The position numbers and the translations under genes are program-made. A stretch of DNA of 45,987 nt from Acetobacter sp. (GTDB taxonomy: Bacteria > Pseudomonadota > Alphaproteobacteria > Acetobacterales > Acetobacteraceae): positions 1 through 45,987 of the forward strand of contig JAFPVE010000002.1 in the NCBI GenBank assembly GCA_017413025.1. The letters are read 5' to 3'. Below, one piece after another: positions 19,692-28,987 of this stretch (positions are counted from its first letter, which is position 1; the number at the start of each line of letters is the position of its first letter). The notes beneath the pieces are model-generated. The model saw only the letters and a program-made list of their open reading frames with translations. It searched no databases and was not told the origin of the DNA.

Positions 19692-20668
19692 TCCACCCGC
19701 GTAGAAACCGTCGTCGTAGTTGGTGCGCTAACATGCCGAATGTGAATACGCTCTGTTGTCCCTGGTCGTGCACCGCCAATCAAAATCGCTTGAAGATCAT
19801 CAGCAAAGTCCCTTACCTGATCCATCACACACTTATTGCGACGCAACAAGAGATTATATGCTAATACCGCAGGTACCGCCACAGCAAGCCCAACAGCCGT
19901 CATAATCAAAGCCTCACCCACAGGACCAGCTACTTTGTCGATTGAAGCTTGTCCCTCAACACCAATATCGATAAGTGCATGATAAATACCCCATACCGTA
20001 CCAAATAATCCTACAAAAGGTGCTGTTGAACCAACTGTACCTAAAAAAGCCATCCCTTTTTGCAAACTAATCTGAGTATGATTAACTGCACGTTGAATAG
20101 ATATATTCGCCCAAGTCTGTAAGTCTACTGTTTTTTGCATCGTAGCTTCATGGTGTTCGACGGCTTTAACTCCCATATCGGCAATGTAACGGAACAATGA
20201 CGCATCAGGAAGAGCAGCAGCACCATCTTTAATATTCTTTTTAGACCAAAATAAAGAAGAAAGCTCTTTAGCTGACGCTAAAATCCGCATTTGCTGGATA
20301 TACTTTGCAACCATAACATACCACGATCCTACGGACATTAACAACAAAATAATGAGGGTACCACGTGCAACAAAATCACCCTGTGCCCATAAATTACCCA
20401 AACCATACGGGTTAGTATTTTCTGTCGTTGAAGAGGTTTTTACCGAAGAAGCAGAAGAAGTTCCTGGAGTAGACACACCTCCCTCCACATGCGACGTAAC
20501 AGCCGCCGATGAAGATGGTGTTTGTAATGATGACGCTGATGCGAGCATAACCTGCTCCGATCCATGAGACGAAGATACTACCGTCTGTGCTGAACCAGCA
20601 CACGGCAGACCACCCAACAACAATACAAATGCACATAAAGAAAACAAGTAACGAGATCGTTTAGTCAT
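19688..20668 (-). CDS. exbB: TonB-system proton channel ExbB (MotA/TolQ/ExbB family)
   Basis: Inner-membrane channel component that converts proton flow into TonB motion. It has 326 aa: a signal sequence (cleavage near GSAQ), a long Ser/Thr/Ala-rich linker (about residues 28-90), then the MotA/TolQ/ExbB domain with three TM helices. The conserved segment GMAFLGTVGSTAPFVGLFGT, followed by VGLAVAVPAVLAYN, is present. The extended N-terminus is typical of the TonB-linked ExbB type rather than TolQ. It starts 79 bp after tonB, with AGGA upstream of the ATG. Confidence 0.92.
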   Translation of the reverse strand: MTKRSRYLFSLCAFVLLLGGLPCAGSAQTVVSSSHGSEQVMLASASSLQTPSSSAAVTSHVEGGVSTPGTSSASSVKTSSTTENTNPYGLGNLWAQGDFVARGTLIILLLMSVGSWYVMVAKYIQQMRILASAKELSSLFWSKKNIKDGAAALPDASLFRYIADMGVKAVEHHEATMQKTVDLQTWANISIQRAVNHTQISLQKGMAFLGTVGSTAPFVGLFGTVWGIYHALIDIGVEGQASIDKVAGPVGEALIMTAVGLAVAVPAVLAYNLLLRRNKCVMDQVRDFADDLQAILIGGARPGTTERIHIRHVSAPTTTTVSTRVD

Positions 20669-20747
20669 TTATATAATCCTCATTTCAACCCAACGTTAAT
20701 ACAAACAGAGAAAACATCACAGAAGAGATCCTTTTAATTTAACAATA

Positions 20748-21434
20748 TCAATCTAACTTGTAACGAATAATATAGACCTTATGTAACTCCTTAACCGGCA
20801 CACCATTACGCATAGCAGGACGATAACGAGCACGATGGACATAATCTAATGCAGACGTTACAAAAGCCTGCCCTCCTGTAAAAGAACGCACGGAACAATT
20901 ACTTGTCTTTCCTGTCGTATCCACATCACATACCAAAACAACGCGTCCTTCTATATTATCCTCTTCCATTTCAGGTGGATAAACAGGTTGCACGTTATTA
21001 AGCGGAACATCGCCAGCAAGAACATCTGGAGGAGCGTTAGACGTAGCTGCCGAAACAGGCGGAACCTCTTCCGTTTGACGTTGAGGCACCAAAGGCACCT
21101 TATGAAACTTATGCGTAATATGACGCATAGGCGGTTTCGGCGGCGGTGGCACCACAATTTTCGGTGGAGGAATAAAGGGTGGTGGTGGCACCACAATTTT
21201 CGGTGGCGGTGGTGGTGGCGGCGGCGGTGGCGGGGGCGGTGGCGGCGGCGGAAAAATAGTCACATTAACAGGAGGCAAACGCACAATCGGTTTTACATTA
21301 CTCCTCGTACCATACGCCAAAATGACTATAATAGGAATATGCAGAAAAATGACAAACAGAAGCACACCCATTCTGAAGGAAACACCCGAACTAACGGGAC
21401 ACTGAATCACGTTCTGCGACTCATCTTCAGTCAT
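20748..21434 (-). CDS. tonB: TonB energy transducer
   Basis: 228-aa protein that spans the periplasm and hands energy from ExbBD to outer-membrane receptors. An N-terminal cytoplasmic stretch is followed by a TM helix (about residues 23-41), an uninterrupted run of 17 prolines after NVTIF, two KIVVPPPP segments, a basic linker and a C-terminal TonB domain (YPPEMEEDNIEGRVVLVCDV through RYRPAMRNGVPV to YIIRYKLD). The proline run should need EF-P for efficient translation. It is first in the tonB-exbB-exbD-exbD-TPR operon. No Fur box was recognised. Confidence 0.93.
   Translation of the reverse strand: MTEDESQNVIQCPVSSGVSFRMGVLLFVIFLHIPIIVILAYGTRSNVKPIVRLPPVNVTIFPPPPPPPPPPPPPPPPPKIVVPPPPFIPPPKIVVPPPPKPPMRHITHKFHKVPLVPQRQTEEVPPVSAATSNAPPDVLAGDVPLNNVQPVYPPEMEEDNIEGRVVLVCDVDTTGKTSNCSVRSFTGGQAFVTSALDYVHRARYRPAMRNGVPVKELHKVYIIRYKLD
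21145..21206 (-). repeat. direct repeat in the tonB proline-rich region
   Basis: A 23-bp segment occurs exactly twice, at 21145-21167 and 21184-21206, offset by 39 bp (13 codons). Both copies encode a PPKIVVP unit. Immediately on the coding-strand 5' side lie 17 consecutive proline codons built from (CCN) triplets. Because all units are multiples of three, slippage here would change TonB length without breaking the frame. Confidence 0.85.
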
Positions 21435-21608
21435 CTGTAACCATCTTCCCTTCCTCTTATATTATAAACAAAACAATAGAAAACCTCTGAACCCATACGA
21501 CACACCTGTTACCGTGCTGTTTTTTATAACCCTATTTACACAAAACATCAAGAATACTTTGGATATTTTAATCTATCATATTTTTTAATATAAACGCGTT
21601 CCCCTTCT

Positions 21609-22740
21609 TTAACGAGCATTCGAACTTGCTTCTGAACGCGTCGCCCCTACTCGCATAGCTAAAGCCGCCGCCATAAAAGAATCTAAATCACCATCGAGAA
21701 CTGCATCAGGATTACTTGTTTCTACTTCTGTACGCAAATCTTTGACCATTTGGTAAGGAGTAAGAACATACGAACGAATTTGATGCCCCCATCCGATATC
21801 AGTTTTAGCAGCTTCAGCAATAGCATTCGCAGCTTCGCGCTTTTGGAGTTCAACCTCATACAAACGTGCCCGCAACATCTGCATAGCCGTTGCACGATTA
21901 CGGTGCTGTGAACGATCGGTTTGACATGCAACAACAATCCCCGTCGGAATATGCGTAATACGGACAGCTGAATCAGTCTTATTAACATGCTGCCCCCCTG
22001 CTCCAGATGCCCTGAAGGTGTCAACTTTAAGATCTGAATCATTGATCTCAATTTCGATAGAATCATCAATAACTGGATATACCCAAACCGACGCAAAAGA
22101 TGTTTGGCGCCGAGCTGCAGCATCAAAGGGAGAAATCCTCACCAAACGGTGTACACCTGCCTCCGTCTTCAACCAACCATATGCATTAACACCGCTAATA
22201 AGAATAGTAACTGACTTTAGACCAGCTTGTTCTCCTTCTGAACTTTCAATGAATGTCACCTTATAGTGGTGCTTCTCTGCCCAACGCATATACATACGCA
22301 ATAACATCTCTGCCCAATCTTGCGCTTCAGTACCTCCTGCCCCTGCATTAATTTCAAGATAACAATCGTTACTATCAGCCTCTCCAGAAAGCAAACTCTC
22401 AATTTCACGACGACTAGCCTCATCAGCTAATCCGCGCAATATAGCAACACCCTCTGCTATCAACACTGCATCACCTTCGGATTCTGCCAATGTAATCAAC
22501 TCAGAAACATCTCTTACCTCAGCCTCAAGAGCTAAAACACCCTCTATCTGAGAAGCAAGAAGCGTTCTCTCACGCATAACCTTTTGCGCACACTCTACAT
22601 CACTCCAGAAATCAGGCTCCTCTATACGGCTGTTGAGCTCTGCTAACCGATCCTCAGCAACATCCCAGTTAAAGATACCTCCTTAGTAATAACACAGATT
22701 TTCTAATCTGTTCATAAAGAGCTTCTGATTCAGCAGACAT
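21609..22740 (-). CDS. prfB: peptide chain release factor 2, with programmed +1 frameshift
   Basis: RF2 terminates translation at UGA and UAA. The ATG at 22740 (AAGGAG 9 nt upstream) opens 23 codons ending RRYL and then an in-frame TAA at 22671-22669. A +1 shift continues with [13 protein letters not shown] and the rest of RF2, giving about 376 aa in total. The specificity loop SPF ([11 protein letters not shown]) and the catalytic GGQ ([10 protein letters not shown]) are both present. The frameshift window matches the E. coli prfB site in layout, an AGGAGG Shine-Dalgarno-like element, then TAT CTT and the stop, but the stop is UAA here instead of UGA. It lies between tonB and the PBP1A gene, all on the minus strand. 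Confidence 0.93.
22668..22684 (-). promoter_or_regulatory. prfB: prfB programmed +1 frameshift site
   Basis: On the coding strand the site reads AAGGAGGTATCTTTAAC: an internal Shine-Dalgarno element (AGGAGG), a TAT spacer codon, the slippery CTT codon, the stop TAA, then C. The SD-to-CTT spacing equals that of the E. coli site (AGGGGG TAT CTT TGA C). Slippage of the peptidyl-tRNA on CUU to UUU gives the AAC (Asn) continuation. In known sites low RF2 slows termination at UGA and favours the shift. With UAA, RF1 could also terminate, so feedback may be weaker. Confidence 0.88.
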
Positions 22741-22804
22741 AAGCTTTTTTCTCCTTATTTACTTTAAACAATTTACCTTAACAACACACATGATAAATTT
22801 TATT

Positions 22805-25453
22805 TTAGTAAAGACCACCCATACCAATATTACCATTAGGTGTTTTTTGCGATATCGTAGTGCTCTCTGTCATCACAGATTTTTTCTCCATACCATTTCT
22901 TTCCACAGTCACATCACTTTCAGAATCAGGAATATTTTCCGCACCTGTATCAAGTGTACTCAATTCTTGTGAACCATAGAAAAGATTACTACTCTGACCC
23001 GGCACCTGATCATCCTTAAACGCATCTACTGTTATTCCTCTCCCTGTGTTATATTGTACTAAAGTAATACCCTTTGGAGGAATAAAAGAAAGTTTTGACT
23101 GGCCATAAAGAACAACTTTCATCATTTTATTCCAAATTGGACCTGCAACAATACCACCTGTCTCATGTTTTCCTAGAGAACGAGGCGTATCGAAACCAAC
23201 CCATACAACCGTTACAATATCTGGGGAATACCCTGAAAACCAAGCATCATTAAAATTTTGACTCGTTCCAGTCTTACCAGCAATTGGATAATCAATACCT
23301 AATCCTGCACGCTTTCCAGTCCCTCGACGAATAACATCTTGTAACATTGTTGTCACCTGGAATGCACTTTGTGGTGTTGCAACACTAGGTCTATCATCAT
23401 GCAGATTTGGAAAATCATTTTTATTCAACAACTTTCCAGATACTCCTACCGTTTTTACAAGATCTGTTTTATTTCCTCCTACAGAATCCTGTGACATAGA
23501 TGATGTCAACGAAAGCCCCATTTTTGCACGCCAGATAACATGTCCTGTACGATCACGCACATCATCAATAAAAGTCGGTGTCACACGATGACCACCCATA
23601 GCCAAAGTTGCATAGGCACCCGCCTCTCTTAAAACTGTCGTCTCTACAGCACCTAAAGCAGCTGGCAACACCAAAGGCATAGACGAAACTAACCCTAATT
23701 TCTCCGCCATATCAGCCACATTTTTCATACCTAGAAAGGCAGCTAAACGTATTGTTACAAGATTACGAGACTCTCTTAATGCATCATGTAAAGTGGTTGG
23801 TCCCCAAAAATCTCTTTCATAATTATTAGGATGCCACGTTCCATAAGAAACAGGCGCGTCATCGAATATCTGCGACGGGGATAAACCTCTCTGCATTGCC
23901 ACAAGATATACAAACGGCTTAAAGGATGATCCAGGTTGTCGCATTGCTTGTGTTGCACGATCAAATTGAGACTCACGAAAAGACCACCCCCCCACCAAAG
24001 CTAAGACACGCCCTGTATGTGCATTCATAGTAACAAGTGCCCCTTCCACCTGTGGAACCTGCCTCAAAGCAACGCGCCCACCTGATGCTTGAGGTTCAAT
24101 CATCACAACATCGCCATCATGCAATGGATGCCGACTTTTAGCCCAAACCATATCTCTAGCTTGTATAACTCCTATTTGTGCTAACCCGTCCATGCTATTC
24201 TTACGAACAACAATATTTTTTCTCCAACCTACTTGACCACGTATTGCATCAAGAACAACAGCCAACCGCCATTGATCAATCATTCCTCGTGGAGGTGTTA
24301 GGCTCGCTAAAGCATGCAACCAAACTGAAGTAGTCACGCCAGAATGAATGCCCGAAAAATGATACACAGGTCCTTGCCATCCACGATGAACACGATCATA
24401 TTCTATAAGCCCCTGTCGTAAGATAGTTTGCGCCGACCGCTGCAATGATAAATCAAGGCTTGTATGTACACTTAATCCCCCTTGCATTGTTACCTCTTGC
24501 CCATAACGATCTATGAGCTCACGTCTTACTTCTTCGGCAAACCATTCCGAACCAGGTGCAGGACCTGTTCTAATAGAAGTACGAACACCTAATGGCTCAC
24601 TTTCTGCTTTTTGTGCATTTTGTAAAGAGAGAGCACCTATGTCTACCATACGTTCTAATACCCAATTCCGACGATTAATCGCAGCATCAGGAAAACGTTC
24701 TGGATTATAATTTGTAGGCGATTTAGGAAGTGCAGCAAGAAAAGCCGCTTGTGCATTGTCTAACTCATCAAGTGACTTACCGAAATAAGTCTGTGCTGCA
24801 GCACCAATACCGTATGCCCCATTACCCAAATAAATTTCATTAAGATAAATTTCAAGAATTCTTTCTTTAGACAACACGTGTTCAATTCGTAAAGCTAAAA
24901 AAGCCTCCCTCGCTTTACGACGTATCGACACTTCATTACTCCCTAGCAGCATAATACGTGCTACTTGTTGTGTAATTGTAGATGCACCAATCGGTCTACG
25001 ACCACGTCCACGTATAAGGTCAGTTAAAGCGGCGCGAACAATAGCAAAAGGATCCACACCTTTATGAACCCAAAAATTGCGATCTTCTGCGGCAAGAAAA
25101 GCATTTTTTACTTTATCAGGAATAGCGGTATAAGGTATAAAAATGCGTCTCTCTCTTGCCAATTCAGCTACTAAACGATCATCACCTGCATAAATACGAC
25201 TCATCACTGGAGGTTGATAAGAACGTAACCCATCTACAGTTGGTAAACCTGCAACTATCTCGCAATACTGTTTCCACACTTCCAATCCTAAAGCAACACA
25301 TCCAACAACCAAAATCACCACTATGCCCCCCAAAACAACACGCCACTGTCTGAAACGCGAGTGTGATAAGAGAACCCGACGCGATGAAACAGAATGCAAA
25401 TCGTCAGAAAGCGTAATACCTGTTATACGTGTCCTTTTATCTTTTTTGGTCAT
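22805..25453 (-). CDS. mrcA: penicillin-binding protein 1A (bifunctional glycosyltransferase/transpeptidase)
   Basis: Class A PBP of 882 aa that polymerises and cross-links peptidoglycan. A basic cytoplasmic N-terminus and one TM helix (about residues 36-58) lead into the GT51 domain with the catalytic Glu in AAEDRNFWVHKGVD (near residue 122) and the GASTITQQVAR motif. The transpeptidase domain has SxxK as SSFK in RQPGSSFKPFVY (about residue 507), SxN as SRN in RESRNLVTIR, and KTG in AGKTGTSQNFNDAW (about 724). It ends with a low-complexity tail. A G7 tract lies in the VGGW part, in frame. It is 64 bp upstream of prfB on the same strand. Confidence 0.95.
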   Translation of the reverse strand: MTKKDKRTRITGITLSDDLHSVSSRRVLLSHSRFRQWRVVLGGIVVILVVGCVALGLEVWKQYCEIVAGLPTVDGLRSYQPPVMSRIYAGDDRLVAELARERRIFIPYTAIPDKVKNAFLAAEDRNFWVHKGVDPFAIVRAALTDLIRGRGRRPIGASTITQQVARIMLLGSNEVSIRRKAREAFLALRIEHVLSKERILEIYLNEIYLGNGAYGIGAAAQTYFGKSLDELDNAQAAFLAALPKSPTNYNPERFPDAAINRRNWVLERMVDIGALSLQNAQKAESEPLGVRTSIRTGPAPGSEWFAEEVRRELIDRYGQEVTMQGGLSVHTSLDLSLQRSAQTILRQGLIEYDRVHRGWQGPVYHFSGIHSGVTTSVWLHALASLTPPRGMIDQWRLAVVLDAIRGQVGWRKNIVVRKNSMDGLAQIGVIQARDMVWAKSRHPLHDGDVVMIEPQASGGRVALRQVPQVEGALVTMNAHTGRVLALVGGWSFRESQFDRATQAMRQPGSSFKPFVYLVAMQRGLSPSQIFDDAPVSYGTWHPNNYERDFWGPTTLHDALRESRNLVTIRLAAFLGMKNVADMAEKLGLVSSMPLVLPAALGAVETTVLREAGAYATLAMGGHRVTPTFIDDVRDRTGHVIWRAKMGLSLTSSMSQDSVGGNKTDLVKTVGVSGKLLNKNDFPNLHDDRPSVATPQSAFQVTTMLQDVIRRGTGKRAGLGIDYPIAGKTGTSQNFNDAWFSGYSPDIVTVVWVGFDTPRSLGKHETGGIVAGPIWNKMMKVVLYGQSKLSFIPPKGITLVQYNTGRGITVDAFKDDQVPGQSSNLFYGSQELSTLDTGAENIPDSESDVTVERNGMEKKSVMTESTTISQKTPNGNIGMGGLY

Positions 25454-25625
25454 GTTAATATGCTTAATATATTAATTTTCAACATAAACTTTATAGACTT
25501 TCAACTCTTTGAATATTTTACAATTACATATACAAACACATAAGATTTCATATTCTAACAGAAAAATTTTCTATATTCTTAACAAGTTCACAACACAACA
25601 ACAAATTAAGGAGAGGTAACACGCT

Positions 25626-26240
25626 ATGTCTAGCTACCATCTTATGCGCGCAAGCCAATTAGTCATTGCAACGCATAACACCAACAAGTTTAAAGAATTT
25701 TCAAACCTTATAAAACCTTTTGGTATTGTCACCATTTCCTCAGGAGAACTTAAGCTTCCTGAACCAGAAGAAACAGCAAACACGTTTGCCGGCAATGCCA
25801 CTATTAAAGCACAAAAAGCTGCATATATAACAAATTTACCCGCTTTAGCAGATGACTCCGGCTTATGCGTTACTGCTATTAATGGGGCACCAGGAATTTA
25901 CTCATCCCGATGGGCAGGATCAAATAAAGATTTTACCTCAGCCATGGAACGTATTAACAATTACATAAAAGATAAAGAAGACCGTACCGCGTGGTTTATG
26001 TGTGTCTTGTGTCTAGCATTACCAACTGGACAAACGTGGTATTTTGAAGGACGTATAGATGGACAAATCGTATGGCCACCCAGAGGAAATCAGGGTCATG
26101 GCTACGACCCCATTTTCCAGCCAAAAGGAGAAATACAAACTTTTGCTGAGATGACCAACTCAAAGAAAAATAGTATTAGCCACCGAGCGCAAGCATTTCA
26201 CGCATTCCGTACCAGCTGCCTCGAAGAACATATTCCGTAA
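25626..26240 (+). CDS. rdgB: non-canonical purine NTP pyrophosphatase (RdgB/HAM1)
   Basis: House-cleaning enzyme that hydrolyses dITP, ITP and XTP to monophosphates and keeps deaminated purines out of nucleic acids. Its 204 aa match the family. The phosphate-binding start VIATHNTNKFKEF, the catalytic LADDSGLCV, then GAPGIYSSRWAG, GHGYDPIFQP and the terminal SHRAQAF are all visible. AAGGAGAGG precedes the ATG at a slightly long distance. It is the only plus-strand gene between PBP1A and rpsA. Confidence 0.95.
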   Translation: MSSYHLMRASQLVIATHNTNKFKEFSNLIKPFGIVTISSGELKLPEPEETANTFAGNATIKAQKAAYITNLPALADDSGLCVTAINGAPGIYSSRWAGSNKDFTSAMERINNYIKDKEDRTAWFMCVLCLALPTGQTWYFEGRIDGQIVWPPRGNQGHGYDPIFQPKGEIQTFAEMTNSKKNSISHRAQAFHAFRTSCLEEHIP

Positions 26241-26282
26241 AATATAACCCGAAGCAACTGGATCGTAACACGAAAAACTGAC

Positions 26283-28013
26283 CTATACCTTATCCTCGCC
26301 ATCATTATAACGATGATGACGCTGGATAGCAGCACCCAAAATGTCCCCTAATAATGCACCGCTATCAGTAGAACCATAATCACTAATAACCTGTTTATCT
26401 TCCTCTATCTCACGCCCCTTAATTGTTAGAGTTACCCTACGATTAGCACGGTCAACAGAAACCACTTTTGCATCAACACTTTCTCCGACAGAGAAGCGAT
26501 CTGACCTTTGATCAGCTTTATCACGAGCTAGTTCTGTACGACGAATAAAACCCGTAAGAACATCGCCAACTTTAACTTCAATACCATTTGGCTGAATTGC
26601 CACCACATTACACGTAACAATGTCACCTTTTTGAATGTTTTCTAGAGCATCCGCCGCGGGATCTTTCCGAAGCTGTTTAATACCAAGAGAAATACGCTCT
26701 TTTTCTACATCAACATCTAAAACCTTAGCCTGTACACGTTGATCTTTTTCATAGGTTTTTATAGCTTCTTCACCTGACGCGTCCCACGATAAATCAGACA
26801 TATGAACCATACCATCAATATCAGGCAACAACCCTATAAACACACCAAATTCTGTGATGTTACGTATTGTACCTTCTATAGTCGATCCAACAGGATGTTC
26901 TTCTGCAAATTGCGCCCATGGATTACGTTGTAATTGTTTCAGACCCAAAGAAATACGACGCTTATCACTATCCACATCAAGGACCATTACCTCCACCTCT
27001 TGAGAGGCAGCAACAACCTTAGCAGGATGAATATTCTTTTTCGTCCAAGATATTTCAGAAACATGCACTAAACCTTCGACACCAGGTTCCAATTCAACAA
27101 ATGCACCATAATCTGTAATATTAGTCACACGACCTGTAAAACGAGCACCAGCCGGATATTTCAGCGCAACACTTTCCCAAGGATCTGTTTCAAGTTGTTT
27201 CATTCCAAGAGAGATACGCTGTTTTTCTGGATTAAATCGAATTACTTGCACTTGAACAGGTTGTCCAATCTGTAAAGCCTCAGATGGGTGATTAATACGT
27301 TTCCACGCAATATCCGTAACGTGAAGCAGACCATCAACGCCACCAAGATCAACAAACGCACCATAATCTGTAATGTTCTTAACAACACCAGCAAGAACCA
27401 TACCTTCAGTCAAGCCTTGGATTAACTCACTGCGCTGCTCAGCACGTGTTTCTTCTAAAACTGCACGACGAGAAACAACAATATTCCCCCGATCACGATC
27501 CATTTTAAGAATCTGAAACGGTTGCAGAACCCCTATTAAAGAACCAACATCACGCACAGGGCGAACATCAACTTGACTCCCAGGAAGAAATGCCTTAGCA
27601 CCACCTAAATCTACGGTAAAACCTCCCTTAACACGACCTTCAATTGTACCATTAACACGTTGATTATTTTCGAACGCTTTTTCTAGAGTGTTCCAAGATT
27701 CTTCACGACGAGCTTTTTCCCGAGAAAGAACAACGTTACCATCTTGATCTTCATAACGTTCAACGTACAACTCGACAACATCGCCAATTTTTACCTTTGG
27801 ATCAGAATCAAGAGACGCAAACTCACGTAATGCAACACGCCCTTCACTTTTTAATCCAACATCAACGATGACATGAGTATCAGTCAGACGAATAACGCGT
27901 CCATGAATAACAGACCCCTCAAAACTACTATCACACCCTAAAGTTTCATCAAGAAGAGTTGCAAAATCTTCGCCACGGAAATGATCCGTATTCTGAGTTG
28001 TGGCTGAAGTCAT
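26283..28013 (-). CDS. rpsA: 30S ribosomal protein S1
   Basis: RNA-binding ribosomal protein that helps load mRNAs with weak or structured starts. From the ATG at 28013 it has 576 aa (start MTSATTQNTDHFRGEDFATL), which matches the usual alphaproteobacterial N-terminus. The open frame extends to an ATG at 28115, but the extra 34 residues (basic, Cys-containing) do not look like S1. Six S1 domains can be followed by repeats of DYGAFVDLGGVDGLLHVTD and DYGAFVELEPGVEGLVHVSE types and the recurring RISLGMKQL-like ends. The many genes here without strong Shine-Dalgarno sequences fit reliance on S1. It is downstream of cmk with a 314-bp gap to this start. Confidence 0.95.
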   Translation of the reverse strand: MTSATTQNTDHFRGEDFATLLDETLGCDSSFEGSVIHGRVIRLTDTHVIVDVGLKSEGRVALREFASLDSDPKVKIGDVVELYVERYEDQDGNVVLSREKARREESWNTLEKAFENNQRVNGTIEGRVKGGFTVDLGGAKAFLPGSQVDVRPVRDVGSLIGVLQPFQILKMDRDRGNIVVSRRAVLEETRAEQRSELIQGLTEGMVLAGVVKNITDYGAFVDLGGVDGLLHVTDIAWKRINHPSEALQIGQPVQVQVIRFNPEKQRISLGMKQLETDPWESVALKYPAGARFTGRVTNITDYGAFVELEPGVEGLVHVSEISWTKKNIHPAKVVAASQEVEVMVLDVDSDKRRISLGLKQLQRNPWAQFAEEHPVGSTIEGTIRNITEFGVFIGLLPDIDGMVHMSDLSWDASGEEAIKTYEKDQRVQAKVLDVDVEKERISLGIKQLRKDPAADALENIQKGDIVTCNVVAIQPNGIEVKVGDVLTGFIRRTELARDKADQRSDRFSVGESVDAKVVSVDRANRRVTLTIKGREIEEDKQVISDYGSTDSGALLGDILGAAIQRHHRYNDGEDKV

Positions 28014-28327
28014 ATTACAATTATTAACCCTATGTCGAACCGTGCTTATAAGCACACATTTATATCGACTTATCCTGCGCATCGTAACCCACGACACGTC
28101 TTGCCCGAACACCATAGTAGAAGCTTTTCTCCTAACTATTATACCATCGAGCCATTTTCACCAAAATTGCTCATTATCCACCTAATAATAAATTAGAACG
28201 GACTATGTATAGCTAAAAACCACACTACAGTTTTGTCAAGCAAAACTCAACATAACTAAAAAAACTCTTTAAAATTACCTTACTTTACTTAAACTTAGAA
28301 GTATCATGAACTATCTCTCTTATATAA

Positions 28328-28987
28328 TTATGTCACTTTCGGGCATGTATTGAGTCTTTCTCGTACAATACGTAAGGCTTCAGACAATACACTCGCCGCA
28401 TCCATAGCATCTGTTTCAATGACGTAAGCATCGTGTGCCTGACACAAAGGCGCATTCTTGCGGTTGGTGTCGATATGATCACGGCTTTTTAAAGAGTCTT
28501 CTATTATATGGAGTTTTTCTGAAGCATCTGAGGCTGTCATATCCCCGCCCATTTGGAGAAAACGTCTTAAAGCTCGTGTCGGTAGTGAAGCTGTAATAAA
28601 AAACTTAACATCGGCTTCAGGAAAAATAACGGTACCAATGTCACGCCCATCAAGAACGCCACCATGTATTGAAGCAAAATGTCTCTGAATATCAATCAAC
28701 GCTTCACGTACCGCCGGTTGTGCGGCGACATTGCTTACCGCTTGTGTAACTTCCGGACTACGCAAACCTGATCGACGTGTATCTTCTATTGTCAATGCAC
28801 GTGCAAATGTTTCTGCTGGATCCGTTGGCTTTGATCCTGCCTCAAGCACTTTCCACGTTACAGCACGATATAACAACCCTGTATCAAGATAGGGTAATTT
28901 CAAAACCTCTGCTAATTGACGTGCCAATGTCCCTTTTCCTGCCGCAGCAGGTCCATCTACAGCAATAACAGGTCCACCGATTTTCAT
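28328..28987 (-). CDS. cmk: cytidylate kinase
   Basis: Phosphorylates CMP and dCMP with ATP in pyrimidine nucleotide recycling. It has 219 aa. The P-loop is AVDGPAAAGKGTLAR at the N-terminus, with conserved LPYLDTGLLYRAVTW and the DGRDIGTVIFPEADVKFFI segment. The start overlaps the aroA stop by 4 nt, so it is translationally coupled to aroA; the aroA-cmk-rpsA order is common in alphaproteobacteria. Confidence 0.95.
   Translation of the reverse strand: MKIGGPVIAVDGPAAAGKGTLARQLAEVLKLPYLDTGLLYRAVTWKVLEAGSKPTDPAETFARALTIEDTRRSGLRSPEVTQAVSNVAAQPAVREALIDIQRHFASIHGGVLDGRDIGTVIFPEADVKFFITASLPTRALRRFLQMGGDMTASDASEKLHIIEDSLKSRDHIDTNRKNAPLCQAHDAYVIETDAMDAASVLSEALRIVRERLNTCPKVT

Noticed and set aside
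20988-21440. 150-codon Arg/Trp/His-rich plus-strand frame opposite tonB
   Set aside because: Its composition is the antisense of TonB proline and lysine codons; it is a shadow of the repeat.
23986-23992. Seven-G tract in the PBP1A gene
   Set aside because: In frame, encodes a plausible Val-Gly-Gly-Trp of the family, and is shorter than the tracts that break frames; noted only as a reminder that G runs occur by codon choice too.
28014-28115. N-terminal extension of ribosomal protein S1 to the ATG at 28115
   Set aside because: The extra 34 residues are unlike S1 and the internal start gives the family N-terminus; AGGAG before 28115 is 13 nt away.
28206-28239. TTGACA and TATACA upstream of rpsA on the minus strand as a promoter
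   Set aside because: The 22-bp spacer is too long, and the TTGACA sits in a small inverted repeat (AGTTTTG/CAAAACT), so I could not support it.
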